From positions 1 to 34,721 of the IMG/VR virus record IMGVR_UViG_3300033146_004228: a stretch of 34,721 nucleotides of DNA; one strand, 5' to 3'. Shown here in pieces: positions 21,845-30,422 of the stretch. Below the pieces are notes generated by a model. That model made no database searches and had not been told where the DNA came from. It saw nothing but the letters and a program-made list of their open reading frames with translations. The stretch comes from a virus. The position numbers were made by a program, and so were the translations under genes. Positions within the stretch are counted from its first letter, which is position 1, and each line of letters begins with the position of its first letter.

Positions 21845-23626
21845 TTAGAAGAGGTCGCGGGCTTTCTGCACCATTTCATTAAAGCCTACGCTGAGATCTT
21901 CAAACATCTTGATCGACGTGTTCACCGCGTCGAGGAGCTCGCGCGCGATCCCGTCCTCGCCAGTGAGCTTCAAGAGAGACAACTCAATCTTACCCTGAGA
22001 CTTGATCAACTCCGCGGCCCATTCGGGGTTTTTCATCACCTCGGCCATCTTTGAGGCTTCCCGCTGTGCTTGAGCCCGAGAGACAGGAAGCCCCGCCGCG
22101 AGAGCCTTACCGTCAACCCTATAAGAAGGACTCCCCTTCTTGCCTGCGCCTAGAATCCCGCTGGCGAGGTCTGGGCTGAGTCCAGCCCCCAAGAGGGCGA
22201 GCCCCGAATCTGAGCCGAAGGCGCCCGTGATTGCGTCTCTCATCGCGTAGGGATCCCCGCTCGACTTCGCGAGGCGCGCCGCAATCTCCATAGGAGAGCC
22301 CCCGCCCTCTAGAGCTTGAGCCATAATCGCGGCTTCGCCCAGTCCGCTAAACGCCGAGGTGAACTGACCGTAAGCACGCTGACCGAGCCCGGTCATGCCG
22401 CGCGCGGCTCTCATCCCGCCGAGACCGCGAGCCCCTCCGCTCCCGCCGCGGGCGACGTTATAGGCGAACTTATTTAGGCCGCCCATGTCGGTCATGAGGC
22501 CAGCCTCAGCGCGACCTGAGCCGATCTGAGCAAGCCCTGAGATGTAAGCAGCCTCGCGGCTCCCGCGCATACCGAGAGCACGGGCGGCCCCTCTGGCTTG
22601 GGCGAACCCAGTGACGCCCCCGCGCGCGCCCCATGTAGCCCCGCCGCCTAGCCCCGCGAGGCTCATCCAATTTCCGAAGACGCCCGCCCCGACTCCATCA
22701 ACTTCCGCAGAGAACGCCTCGCGTGCGAACGCTCCAACGGGAGCCCCGACTCCTCCGAAAGAAGAGACCGCCTGCCTAAGAATCCCCGAGGACGCTTGAG
22801 GGGAGAGCCCAAAGAATCTGCCGATTGACACCGGAGCTTTTCCGCCGCGCGCGTCAAAGCTCATGGTCTGCATTGAGTAAGCGTCGCGCTCGAGCCCCTG
22901 ATATTGACCAATCAGCCCCATTCTCTGATTAAGAGAGACGCCCCCTAGCCCCGCCATAGCGGAGAGACCCGCGCCGATGCCCACAGGGAGCGCCGCCGCG
23001 GCGTTGCCCAGCGCGCCGAGGATCTTCGAAGACGCCCCTAAAGACTGGAAGGGGCGCGTCTGCCCCAGCCGATTGAGCCCGCCTGAGAGCATCTGCCCCG
23101 CGCCCATAGAGCCCCGCTGCAAGAGAGGAGAGACTCCATAGAGCCCCGCGCCATAGGCGGAGGCGAGGGCCCCAGGTGCGCCTCTGAGGCCGCCCCATTG
23201 GAGAACGCCCCCCGGCTGCCAGGGCTGGCCTGTCGGCTGCTGAGGTTGAGGAGCGGGCGCGGGCACTGGCTGCGCAGCACCCCCTCTCGGATGCACCGGA
23301 GGTAAAGCGGGGCGAGGGGCGTTATCGCCTGCGCTCGGCGCGGGCGGAGGGAGAGGCGGGGGCGCGCCTGCTCCACGTCCACCCCCCCCCATTCCTCCAC
23401 CTGGAGCCGCACTTGGAGCCGGTGGGGGAGGAGCAGGGGCCGCGCCGCTGGGGTTGAGCCCAGGTGGCATAGGGGCCCCTGGCGCTGCGCCTTGCCCACC
23501 TACAGATACCGAGCGGGCGAGGGCGTTGAGGGTTTTGTATTTCGCGATTAAGCGATCAACGTCAGCCTCGGCGGCGGAGGAGTTGGAATTAACAACTATT
23601 TCTGTTTGGTGGCGTTGATTGCCCAC
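21845..23626 (-). CDS. Tail tape measure protein
   Basis: A GTG start follows a strong AGGAGG at seven bases. The N-terminal 40 residues (QTEIVVNSNSSAAEADVDRLIAKYKTLNALARS) are typical for tape measures. Residues 45-140 are an extreme Pro/Gly/Ala linker (PPPPAPSAAPGGGMGGGGRG). The rest is a Gly/Ala-rich, helical and membrane-prone region (ILGALGNAAAALPVGIGAGLSAMAGLGG). At 593 residues it is short for a tape measure, so the tail should be short, roughly 80-100 nm if the usual residue-to-length rule holds. It follows the chaperone pair, the conserved order. Confidence 0.75.
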   Translation of the reverse strand: MGNQRHQTEIVVNSNSSAAEADVDRLIAKYKTLNALARSVSVGGQGAAPGAPMPPGLNPSGAAPAPPPPAPSAAPGGGMGGGGRGAGAPPPLPPPAPSAGDNAPRPALPPVHPRGGAAQPVPAPAPQPQQPTGQPWQPGGVLQWGGLRGAPGALASAYGAGLYGVSPLLQRGSMGAGQMLSGGLNRLGQTRPFQSLGASSKILGALGNAAAALPVGIGAGLSAMAGLGGVSLNQRMGLIGQYQGLERDAYSMQTMSFDARGGKAPVSIGRFFGLSPQASSGILRQAVSSFGGVGAPVGAFAREAFSAEVDGVGAGVFGNWMSLAGLGGGATWGARGGVTGFAQARGAARALGMRGSREAAYISGLAQIGSGRAEAGLMTDMGGLNKFAYNVARGGSGGARGLGGMRAARGMTGLGQRAYGQFTSAFSGLGEAAIMAQALEGGGSPMEIAARLAKSSGDPYAMRDAITGAFGSDSGLALLGAGLSPDLASGILGAGKKGSPSYRVDGKALAAGLPVSRAQAQREASKMAEVMKNPEWAAELIKSQGKIELSLLKLTGEDGIARELLDAVNTSIKMFEDLSVGFNEMVQKARDLF

Positions 23627-23644
23627 GCGGGGGCCTCCTAGGGA

Positions 23645-23896
23645 TTAGTTGGAGAGAGCCCCTGTTGAGGCGGCGCGCTCGGCTGCCTGCTCCTCTGCCC
23701 AGATTTGCCGCTCCCATTCATCGGCGACGGAATCCCCGGTGAGGATGCAGCCGCCGTCAGCGCGGGCGGGCTCGACAACCTTAGAGAAATCGGCATCAGA
23801 GAGGTTCAAAAGGGCCTCTTCTAGTGCATCGGCGTCGATATTCGGATCACCTAGGGAGAGGCTCTGACCGAACCTCCACGCGGCGCTCTTTCGCCG
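23645..23896 (-). CDS. Tail assembly chaperone, frameshift extension (gpT-like)
   Basis: This open frame extends the preceding chaperone frame and encodes an acidic, helical domain (FGQSLSLGDPNIDADALEEALLNLSDADFSKVVEPARA...ADEWERQIWAEEQAAERAA). It is one base ahead (or two behind) the upstream frame, overlaps it by about 180 nt, and has no convincing start codon of its own. A -2 slip on GCGCG at 23895-23899 would fuse the two into about 229 residues. The arrangement before a tape measure gene is the hallmark of gpG/gpGT-type chaperones that bind the tape measure during tail assembly. Confidence 0.6.
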   Translation of the reverse strand, partial: RRKSAAWRFGQSLSLGDPNIDADALEEALLNLSDADFSKVVEPARADGGCILTGDSVADEWERQIWAEEQAAERAASTGALSN

Positions 23897-24332
23897 CGCC
23901 CTCACCCTCTCCACGGTCTCCGAGAAAGTAGCGATCAGCGTGAACTGACACCTCCTCGAAGACGCTAAACAAGAGGTGGTCGTCCTCCTCCATCGCATCC
24001 TTGAGCCATGAGGGCACATCAGAGACAAGGATCGCGATAGACGCGAGCGCCCGAATCCTCAACTGATCCTCGGGCGTAAACGCCTCGAAAGGGAGGCCGA
24101 AGCACAACCGCGCCTTTGCAACGGCCATCGCGTTACGCGCCTCACGGTCGGGAGCCTTCCCGATCACGGTCGCTTGAAGGGCCTGCCCGGTGGGGCTCTG
24201 ATACTTGACGTGGATCGATATCTCGCGAGAGACGAGCGGAGAGGGCTCAGGCTTCGCGCTCTGCTCTATCTGCGCGGCGGCTTCTCTGCGGATCTGGTCA
24301 AGGTCTACGTGGTGCGGCTGCGCCTCAAGCAT
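23847..24332 (-). CDS. Tail assembly chaperone (gpG-like, zero frame)
   Basis: 161 residues from ATG 24332 to TGA 23847. A coiled N-terminus (VDLDQIRREAAAQIEQSAK) is followed by a small compact domain (ISIHVKYQSPTGQALQATVIGKAPDREARNAMAVAKARL...LRIRALASIAILVSDVP). The length and position between tail tube and tape measure fit the first product of a frameshifting chaperone gene. The second product would exchange the last 15 residues (KERRVEVRSEPLPR) for the extension in the next frame. Confidence 0.65.
   Translation of the reverse strand: MLEAQPHHVDLDQIRREAAAQIEQSAKPEPSPLVSREISIHVKYQSPTGQALQATVIGKAPDREARNAMAVAKARLCFGLPFEAFTPEDQLRIRALASIAILVSDVPSWLKDAMEEDDHLLFSVFEEVSVHADRYFLGDRGEGEGAAKERRVEVRSEPLPR
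23889..23900 (-). other. Candidate -2 frameshift site GGC GCG GCG AAA
   Basis: On the minus strand the zero-frame codons are GGC GCG GCG AAA. The tRNA on the first GCG (23897-23895) re-pairs perfectly with GCG two bases back (23899-23897), placing the ribosome in the frame that continues as the extension. A +1 shift nearer the stop (AGG TGA) is an alternative. Confidence 0.4.
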
Positions 24333-24334
24333 CT

Positions 24335-24763
24335 TTAAGCCTCATCCTCGACGAGCGAGCGGATCGCCTGGAAAGACACGTTTTCAGAGAAGACGCCTGC
24401 TTGATCAATGCTCCAAGACCGCTGTTCGATTTTGCAGCCCTGAAGCGTCTCAAGCGCGACCTTTCCCGCCTCGTCATAGATAACCATCGTGATCGGGGGA
24501 AAGCTCAAGATGGACACGTTGTCCTTTCCCTGCGCCATGAGGCCGAGCCCCTTGGCCGAGCCCTTGGAGATTCGAACGAACTGTGCCGAGAACTGCGCCG
24601 TGCGCCCCCCCGCGACGATCTCTCTTGTGAATATCTCTCCGAGAACATCAACACGGGTGAGTTGCTGACTTTCAGATCCAGAGACCCCGGTTGCATATCC
24701 GATATAGGCGCCGTCCGCGTAGAGCTTGGCGCGCTTTCCATGTATCGCTCTGGGAAGTGACAT
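24335..24763 (-). CDS. Tail tube protein
   Basis: AAAGGAG lies eight bases before the ATG; 142 residues, a normal tube size. The pattern of alternating strands (HGKRAKLYADGAYIGYATGVSGSES, TRVDVLGEIFTREIVAGGRTAQFSAQFVRISKG, PITMVIYDEAGKVALETLQGCKIEQRSWSID, FSENVSFQAIRSL) is that of tail tube proteins, and the gene follows the sheath. It would form the inner tube through which DNA passes. Confidence 0.75.
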   Translation of the reverse strand: MSLPRAIHGKRAKLYADGAYIGYATGVSGSESQQLTRVDVLGEIFTREIVAGGRTAQFSAQFVRISKGSAKGLGLMAQGKDNVSILSFPPITMVIYDEAGKVALETLQGCKIEQRSWSIDQAGVFSENVSFQAIRSLVEDEA

Positions 24764-24776
24764 TTAAGAGTCTCCT

Positions 24777-26744
24777 TTAACCTGGAATCCGCACAACGGT
24801 TGCGTTTAGGCGGATGAAGTTGATCGGCTCGACAGGCGCGACTTCATAGCCCACGTCGAAGATGTCACCGAGATCCTCCGCCGCGACGTTCTGGAAGTCC
24901 TTGATCACCCCCTCGTTGACCTGAACCCTTAGACGGTCCTTCGCTAACTGCTCCAGGTTCGCCGCTGTCGAGATAACCCCAGGCTGGCCGATCTTGAAGT
25001 TGAGATAGTCGCGGAGGTCTCTCACGGATGTTTGAGCAGATTCAAAGGAGCTGGTCTCGCTCAAAACCGGGTTATCGTCGGTGAGGTAGGTGTTGACCGA
25101 GCGGGCGAAGTACCAGCCGAGCCGATCAAAGGAGAGAATGCAGATCCCCTTTTGGATCGCCTCGTCTGAGTCGAGGTTAGGCGCCCAAAGCTGCGAGGCG
25201 TCCGTGATGCGCGGGCGCTTGCGGGTGAGGGGCATTCCAACAGAGGAGCCCGCCTGCATCCCCGCCGCCATGAGGGCGAGGTAAACAGGATCAAGCGTCG
25301 GCTTGGTCCCGTTGGGGTGGTCAACCTCAATGGAATCCGCAGTGATGGTCACAAAAGACGAGTTGAGCGGAGCTGCGTAGGTGTCAAAAACCTGCTGAAG
25401 CGTCCGCCCAGGCTCCGCACCAGCCCAGGCGTTGCGCTCATAACCCTGCAAGGCTGCGTTGTTACAGTGGGAGGGGAGCAGCGCGACAAGCGCGGCATCA
25501 GAGGAGAGCAGGACGACGATCTGAACATCCTGATCCAAGATCGAATCAAGGGCCGTCTGCCAGTCCGCAGGGCTAGGGCTCGACTCCGCCGCCCCTAGGA
25601 AAACTAAGAGCACGTCGCTTGAGAGGTCAGGGGCTTTGAAGTCGCCGCCCTGCTCAACGGTCACGAGCGATGATCCCAAGAACGCCTCGACGATAAAGAA
25701 GCCGTCCGCGCGCACCGTCGCGCCGCCGATCATGTCAGCGCCGGAGAACGGTTCAACCTCTCCCGCGACGATCTTAGACGTGCGGGGGTTGTTTGAGGTC
25801 GCCGTGGTGCCAGGGATCGCTCTCAGTTCTGTGAGCACCTCATCAACGGGGCGCGCCGCAGTCTCATAGGTGATTGAACCAGAGATCCCGGCACGACCGA
25901 TCCATGCTGCGTCAGTGGTGTCTACGGTCACGGAGCTTATAGAGCTGAACTCTGCGGCGGTCAGCGAGGGGCCAGAGACTCCCGCCGCAAAGGTGAGGAT
26001 CTCGGAGAGGGCCGCGCCTGCGAGGTCTGCCCCGGTGATCGCAACGGTCACATCTGCGGAATGGGCCGAGCCCGTTCCTGGGGAGAGGGAAACGGAAAGC
26101 CGCTCGTTTGAGGGCCCGTTCTCCCAGTCCGACGCGACGACGAGAGGAGAGCCCGCAACCTTGGGCCCCACGTCGCACACCCAAGAGAAACGCGCGATTG
26201 AAGATCCCCATTCGAGATCGAAGACGCCGAACCCCCCGACCTCGGGATGCTTCACCGTCGCGATAGGGCCAGGGCTCACCTTCACAGTCTCCGAGAGTCC
26301 GTCGCGCGAGGCGATAAACGTATATTCACCGCCGGACTTGGAGGCATTAACCCGTGTGCGGTTGGCGCGCAGTCCGTAGGTCGTGGACTCAAAAGCGAGG
26401 GAGACCGCCGCGGCAGCATCGAGCAGATTCGCGGAGGCTTTTGAGACTTCCGTGGGAGAGACCACGTAGAGCACCGAAGCGCCCCCAGGTGTGCTTGGAT
26501 CGTCGGAAGGGTCAAAGGCGAGCTTGCCCAAAAGCCGAAGCTCATCGTCTGCGGCGTCATAGGCGCTGAGGGCGCGGGCGTTGTTAAAGATCAGGGGGGA
26601 TGCTTGAGGAAACGACCTCAAATCTGCGATGAGCGCAACGCGACCTAGGGAAGCGTTAGCGCCGCCAAGCGCGGAGGCGTCGATCTTCGCGTAGATCCCT
26701 GGCGTATACTTGCGCGCGCCGTTGACGATGACAGAGGAGGGCAT
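24777..26744 (-). CDS. Tail sheath protein
   Basis: The start is ATG 26744 (MPSSVIVNGARKYTPGIYAKIDASALGG) with GGGTGAG just upstream; a longer frame from TTG 26789 lacks a ribosome-binding site. 655 residues. The 'P-G-I/V-Y' N-terminus, the large central beta insertions, and the C-terminal part (LAALMAAGMQAGSSVGMPLTRKRP... SFDRLGWYFARSVNTYLTDDNP... LRVQVNEGVIKDFQNVAAEDLGDIFDVGYEVAPVEPINFIRLNATV) match contractile sheath proteins, including the final strand that meshes with neighbours. The extra length suggests added surface domains (residues about 130-320). Confidence 0.85.
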   Translation of the reverse strand: MPSSVIVNGARKYTPGIYAKIDASALGGANASLGRVALIADLRSFPQASPLIFNNARALSAYDAADDELRLLGKLAFDPSDDPSTPGGASVLYVVSPTEVSKASANLLDAAAAVSLAFESTTYGLRANRTRVNASKSGGEYTFIASRDGLSETVKVSPGPIATVKHPEVGGFGVFDLEWGSSIARFSWVCDVGPKVAGSPLVVASDWENGPSNERLSVSLSPGTGSAHSADVTVAITGADLAGAALSEILTFAAGVSGPSLTAAEFSSISSVTVDTTDAAWIGRAGISGSITYETAARPVDEVLTELRAIPGTTATSNNPRTSKIVAGEVEPFSGADMIGGATVRADGFFIVEAFLGSSLVTVEQGGDFKAPDLSSDVLLVFLGAAESSPSPADWQTALDSILDQDVQIVVLLSSDAALVALLPSHCNNAALQGYERNAWAGAEPGRTLQQVFDTYAAPLNSSFVTITADSIEVDHPNGTKPTLDPVYLALMAAGMQAGSSVGMPLTRKRPRITDASQLWAPNLDSDEAIQKGICILSFDRLGWYFARSVNTYLTDDNPVLSETSSFESAQTSVRDLRDYLNFKIGQPGVISTAANLEQLAKDRLRVQVNEGVIKDFQNVAAEDLGDIFDVGYEVAPVEPINFIRLNATVVRIPG

Positions 26745-26771
26745 AGGCTCACCCTTTGAAGAGTTTTCAGA

Positions 26772-26780
26772 AGAATAGCA
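26772..26780 (-). promoter_or_regulatory. Extended -10-like motif upstream of the sheath gene
   Basis: The minus strand reads TGCTATTCT, 27 nt before the sheath ATG, in a 52-nt gap. It matches TGnTATnnT and resembles boxes at 18117 and 30478. No -35 seen. Confidence 0.3.
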
Positions 26781-26796
26781 CAGGGCCAAGGGCCGC

Positions 26797-27474
26797 TTAG
26801 GGCGCGGGAACTACGCTGCCGGGGGTGCCTGCACCGGTCGCGGGGGTGCGGTCGGGGTCGGGCTCAATAACCGCCATCTGCGTATAGAAGGGCTTGGAGT
26901 CGAGGGGCTCGCCGGGGAGCCTGTCTGGGACGCTCACATCTAGAGACGCCGAGTAACTGAGCCGTTTAATGTAAAACCCCATCTCCTCGGCCAACAGTTG
27001 CTCGTCTGGGCTTAACTCACTTGATCCGCTGTACTCAATCGCCCGATATCCGATCTCCATAAAAGATGTCTGCGCGCGGATGAGCACGGCGCGCACGAGC
27101 GCGTGAAGGGCCCGCGTTAGATCGGACCTCAGCGACGATATGAGAATCTCAACGTCCTCTGTGATCGTGTACCCCCTCGCCTCGCGCCCGTCGTCTAGCT
27201 TTCCCAGCGAATCGCCTAGATAGCCTTCTATAGGACGCTCTGACAGCGGCTTCACGAGGATCAGGCGCGCCCCTTCAGGAACCCCTGTACCGAGCCAATC
27301 CCGATAAGAGATCGCTTCCCTGTCCTTCGTTCGCTGGTTCAGTTCCTCGCGCCACCGGGCGAGGAGAGCGGGGGAGACCCCCGGAAAGATCTCATCGAAG
27401 GCCGCTTGATTGCTGAGGTAAGCGGGGAGCCCCGCTTGAATCGCGTGAAGGACGTGAAAATCTAAGAACGCCAT
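26797..27474 (-). CDS. Neck/tail-completion-like protein
   Basis: 225 residues in the position of neck or tail-terminator genes, just before the sheath. It starts with helices (FHVLHAIQAGLPAYLSNQAAFDEIFPGVSPALLARWREELNQR), then beta strands (GARLILVKPLSERPIEGYLGDSLG, REARGYTITEDVEILISSLRSDLTRALHALVRAVLIRAQ) in an alternation typical of tail-terminator folds. The end is Pro-rich (DRTPATGAGTPGSVVPAP). I assign by position and secondary-structure pattern only. Confidence 0.4.
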   Translation of the reverse strand: MAFLDFHVLHAIQAGLPAYLSNQAAFDEIFPGVSPALLARWREELNQRTKDREAISYRDWLGTGVPEGARLILVKPLSERPIEGYLGDSLGKLDDGREARGYTITEDVEILISSLRSDLTRALHALVRAVLIRAQTSFMEIGYRAIEYSGSSELSPDEQLLAEEMGFYIKRLSYSASLDVSVPDRLPGEPLDSKPFYTQMAVIEPDPDRTPATGAGTPGSVVPAP

Positions 27475-28202
27475 CAGAGAGCCTCTTTAAGTAATTCGGG
27501 TAGGCGCGTATTCACGATGTCGGCGAGATGTCGGGCCTTGACGCCCTTTGAGATCCACGCCTTCTCTGAGGATGCGTTAAGGCTTGCCCGCCTCCAGGTG
27601 GTGTATCCCGAGGTCTGAGAGCCGCCCGCTTTGCTGTACGTCGAGGAGCGGCGGACCAAGCCAGAGAGAGGATCGCTCGCGTGGTGGGGCTTCGCGAGGG
27701 GTGCGAGGCCCGCGGGGAGGCGAGAGCCCCACGCGGTACGCCCCGCCCTGTGGTCTGAGCGCGTCGCGCTTAGTTCTCGAGCCCTCTTGAGAGCCGACCT
27801 TCCACCCGCCGCGAGGATCGCTTTTGAGCTGACCCCGAAAGGAACATTCAAATAAGGCCCGTTTTTTCCCCACCGGATATTTCGCGTTGAGGCCCGTAGG
27901 AGATATTTACGGACATCATAAGGGCCCTCGGTGCCGATCCCACCCGGCCCCATTCCAAACTCAACGATCCGCGCGAGTTGGGAGACACCCGCACCCACGC
28001 CCGGACCAGGGAGGGAGACGACGGCGCGCGTGTCTGTGACCTCGCGAATCGCTAAAGACTTTAGATAGGAGGGGAGACTTGAGCGGAGTCTTTGACGGGC
28101 CTCGGCTGACCATTCGGCCAGGACGATCTCAGCGACGCGTCGCATTCTGGCTTTGCGATCATCGGGGGAGAGCCCAAAGGCTGCGGCTGAAAGCTCAGGC
28201 AT
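27474..28202 (-). CDS. Neck protein, HK97 gp10-like
   Basis: ATG 28202 shares a base with the previous stop (TGATG); 242 residues. Typical elements: a helical N-terminus (LSPDDRKARMRRVAEIVLAEWSAEARQRLRSSLPSYLKSL), an RAVVSLPG strand, IVEFGMGPGG, then a long, basic insert (SATRSDHRAGRTAWGSRLPAGL...). 'ARIVEFG' followed by a Pro/Gly stretch is a common feature of phage minor tail/neck proteins of the gp10 type. It probably connects the portal side to the tail. Confidence 0.45.
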   Translation of the reverse strand: MPELSAAAFGLSPDDRKARMRRVAEIVLAEWSAEARQRLRSSLPSYLKSLAIREVTDTRAVVSLPGPGVGAGVSQLARIVEFGMGPGGIGTEGPYDVRKYLLRASTRNIRWGKNGPYLNVPFGVSSKAILAAGGRSALKRARELSATRSDHRAGRTAWGSRLPAGLAPLAKPHHASDPLSGLVRRSSTYSKAGGSQTSGYTTWRRASLNASSEKAWISKGVKARHLADIVNTRLPELLKEAL

Positions 28203-29002
28203 CAAAAGCCCCCCGAATCCAGAAACTCAAGAACACACGTCGCGTTGATCGGGAGACTCGCGAAGATCGGTGAGAGGGCCTTTGTCTTGATCATCGTGTC
28301 TCTGAACGGGTGAGGGATATCCTTCACGATGTAGCGCGGGGTCGCGTAATAGCTCACTGACCACGAAGCACCCACCTCGGGCGCGTTGATCCACTGGATT
28401 TTCCCCTCTGCGGTGATCGTGTAGTCCACGCCCTCCACCTTCTCCCCGCCCACTTCCGCGACGCCCGCAGCATTGGTCACATAGAGATCTAAGACCCCCA
28501 CGTTAAGCGGGGCGGGGATAACGTCTAGCTCGCGGACCTTGATCGGATACCTGGTCTGAGAGACGGGGATCGCATCGTCGTAAAGGTGCGTCTCCCTGAA
28601 CCGCTGAACGCTCTGAAGAGGCGTTATCCGGTCCCCCAGGTTGAGCCGATGCTCTGGAAGCGTGGTCACGGAGATCATGCCAGAAGCCATCTCCCCATAC
28701 TGGGCGAAGCGATCAGGGTGTTGAGCTGCGCTTGTGATGTTCGCCTTGATCTCCTGCGCGGAGTGATAGCGGTAGCCGCGCCCCTGGCATGTAGGGCAAT
28801 CAGAGCGGGGCTGAGAAACGTCCTGAGTTGAGCCCGTGAAGCCCCCCCCGTAATCGGCCACATCGCGGCGACAAGGGCACTCAGCGGCCTGCTCCCATCG
28901 GAGGGCAAGCCCGTTTGTCCCGATAAAGATCCGAAGGTTGTTTGGTGAAAAGTCGATCCTGGGCTTGAGCTTCGCCGGGAACCTCGAAGGGAGTAACGGC
29001 AT
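28202..29002 (-). CDS. Head-tail connector-like protein with zinc knuckle
   Basis: 266 residues. A pair of Cys motifs, ECPCRRD (C42, C44) and CPTCQGRGY (C69, C72), resembles zinc ribbons of the CxxCxGxG type, found in some phage head-closure/connector proteins. The remainder is beta-rich (MISVTTLPEHRLNLGDRITPL, YTITAEGKIQWINAPEVGASWSVSYYATPRYIV), a small-barrel pattern. Position between the adaptor and the neck gene suggests the head-closure function. The zinc site would stabilise an interface ring. Confidence 0.5.
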   Translation of the reverse strand: MPLLPSRFPAKLKPRIDFSPNNLRIFIGTNGLALRWEQAAECPCRRDVADYGGGFTGSTQDVSQPRSDCPTCQGRGYRYHSAQEIKANITSAAQHPDRFAQYGEMASGMISVTTLPEHRLNLGDRITPLQSVQRFRETHLYDDAIPVSQTRYPIKVRELDVIPAPLNVGVLDLYVTNAAGVAEVGGEKVEGVDYTITAEGKIQWINAPEVGASWSVSYYATPRYIVKDIPHPFRDTMIKTKALSPIFASLPINATCVLEFLDSGGF

Positions 29003-29014
29003 AAGAGGGGCTCC

Positions 29015-29992
29015 TTAAATCGAAAACATCTTAATTCTGGAGTATTTCGCTCGAAGCGCCGGGATGAGGCTTTTAAGTTCCTTCTGGAATTGGATCACGC
29101 GCGCCCCGTAGCCGGAGTTTGTCGCGCTCGACGTGGTGTTTACGTTCTCGCTGATCCCGTCCATAGACACCGAATAAGACGCGATACCAGCCCCCACGAT
29201 CAGATCACCCGCGACATCAAGCGGCATCATCGCTGCTGTGAGTAAGACAGCCTGTGTTAAGGCCGCCCCCAGCGCGTTTACAGTCACATCGACTATCGCG
29301 GGGCCTCCAACCGGAGCGGTTGAGACGGAGAGGGTAAACGACGTAGAGCTTCGCCCTGTCTGCCGAAGCCCGAGGGCCCCGTTGGGCGTATTCATCACCG
29401 CGCGGAGGTCATAAGGTGAGGCTTGGTGCTCTGGAAGATCGACTATCACAGACGTTTCACCCTCGGGGATCTCAACCTGCCCCTTTAACAGAAGAAAGCC
29501 CGCGTCATAATCAAAGAGAAAATATCCAGGCACATAACCGGACTCTCCAAGCACACCAATAAGAGGGAATGCTACGCCCGAATACAGGAAGCGCGACGTG
29601 ATAGATTCGTCTGAGGGCATAATGTTGATTTGCCCATTAAGCCTGTCAATCTCCCTTGTCCACGAAATAGGAACATCGTTCTCATCAAAGTTTCCATATT
29701 TCAGCCGAAACCCAGTCACCCCAACAATGGGGCGGTGATCAAGGTCAAATCTCCACCATTGAGACCTGTTTTCCGTGTCTGCGTCGTGATTCTCACCTGT
29801 AACCTGGAAAGGATCGATCACGATCCCCAAGGTGCGCTCCATCGTCTCAACGGCAGCTCTAATCGCCTGTTCGAAGTGCTCATCAGGATAAGGGGTGCCG
29901 TCGTCCAAGGTGAGATCGACACCTAAAAGCGTTGTCGCCTTGAGAAGATCGACGGTGATTATTTCGAAGATTGAGACTTTTTCGAGGGGCAC
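29015..29992 (-). CDS. Head-tail adaptor-like protein
   Basis: GTG start preceded by GAGG; 325 residues. The N-terminal helices (ATTLLGVDLTLDDGTPYPDEHFEQAIRAAVETMERTLGIVID) look like adaptor proteins that sit on the portal (DUF-type gp6/gp15-like). The rest is beta-rich with repeating sandwiches. A helical C-terminus (YGARVIQFQKELKSLIPALRAKYSRIKMFSI) is present. The order capsid, small protein, adaptor, closure, neck supports this reading. No exact family named. Confidence 0.45.
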   Translation of the reverse strand: MPLEKVSIFEIITVDLLKATTLLGVDLTLDDGTPYPDEHFEQAIRAAVETMERTLGIVIDPFQVTGENHDADTENRSQWWRFDLDHRPIVGVTGFRLKYGNFDENDVPISWTREIDRLNGQINIMPSDESITSRFLYSGVAFPLIGVLGESGYVPGYFLFDYDAGFLLLKGQVEIPEGETSVIVDLPEHQASPYDLRAVMNTPNGALGLRQTGRSSTSFTLSVSTAPVGGPAIVDVTVNALGAALTQAVLLTAAMMPLDVAGDLIVGAGIASYSVSMDGISENVNTTSSATNSGYGARVIQFQKELKSLIPALRAKYSRIKMFSI

Positions 29993-30026
29993 GGTGAGAC
30001 CTCAGCGCGGCGATTCTTTAAGTCTG

Positions 30027-30035
30027 AGGATAGCG
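30027..30035 (-). promoter_or_regulatory. Weak -10-like motif upstream of the adaptor gene
   Basis: The minus strand reads CGCTATCCT in a 52-nt gap before the GTG at 29992; similar to TGCTATTCT at 26772 but lacking the T of TGn. Listed only as part of the motif set. Confidence 0.2.
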
Positions 30036-30044
30036 GGGGGCGGC

Positions 30045-30422
30045 TTAGTGCTTGAAGACTGACCAGAACATCTCAAAATCCTGAACGACGAGAGAGTTTC
30101 CGAGATCATCGATCCGCTCTACAGTAAAGGATGTCGAGGTGAGCGGGTTGACCTTCCAATATCCGCCTGTGATGGGGGTTCCTGTCTCGCCCACAGCGTT
30201 TCCAAATGAGATCAGCGGGGTGTAAAGCAGCGACCCTTGATCGGGAATCGTGACAGTGATCGTCGTGAGGGCGTTCCCGGCAACCTCAAGAACACCAGAA
30301 TCACCGCCGCCGCCGCTGCCGCCCGCCGCGATATCTGCGGCGTTTTCTGAGACTCTCTCAAGAGTCCGAAACTTCTTCATCACGGGGTCGGACTGTTGGC
30401 CGATCTGCTCTCTTGTAGACAT
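30045..30422 (-). CDS. Small capsid-associated protein with Gly hinge
   Basis: 125 residues. A short basic/helical N-terminus (STREQIGQQSDPVMKKFRTLERVSENAADIA) is joined through a Gly/Ser hinge (AAGGSGGGGDSG) to a beta-barrel-like part (LTTITVTIPDQGSLLYTPLISFGNAVGETGTPITGGYWKV...). A tethered beta domain directly after the major capsid gene is typical of decoration or head-fibre proteins, but other roles are possible. Its ATG sits at the foot of a long hairpin (30423-30484), so translation may be controlled. Confidence 0.5.
   Translation of the reverse strand: MSTREQIGQQSDPVMKKFRTLERVSENAADIAAGGSGGGGDSGVLEVAGNALTTITVTIPDQGSLLYTPLISFGNAVGETGTPITGGYWKVNPLTSTSFTVERIDDLGNSLVVQDFEMFWSVFKH

Noticed and set aside
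26745-26789. N-terminal extension of the sheath protein (MALCYSSENSSKGEP)
   Set aside because: It needs a TTG start without a ribosome-binding site and spans the TGCTATTCT box; ATG 26744 gives the typical sheath N-terminus.
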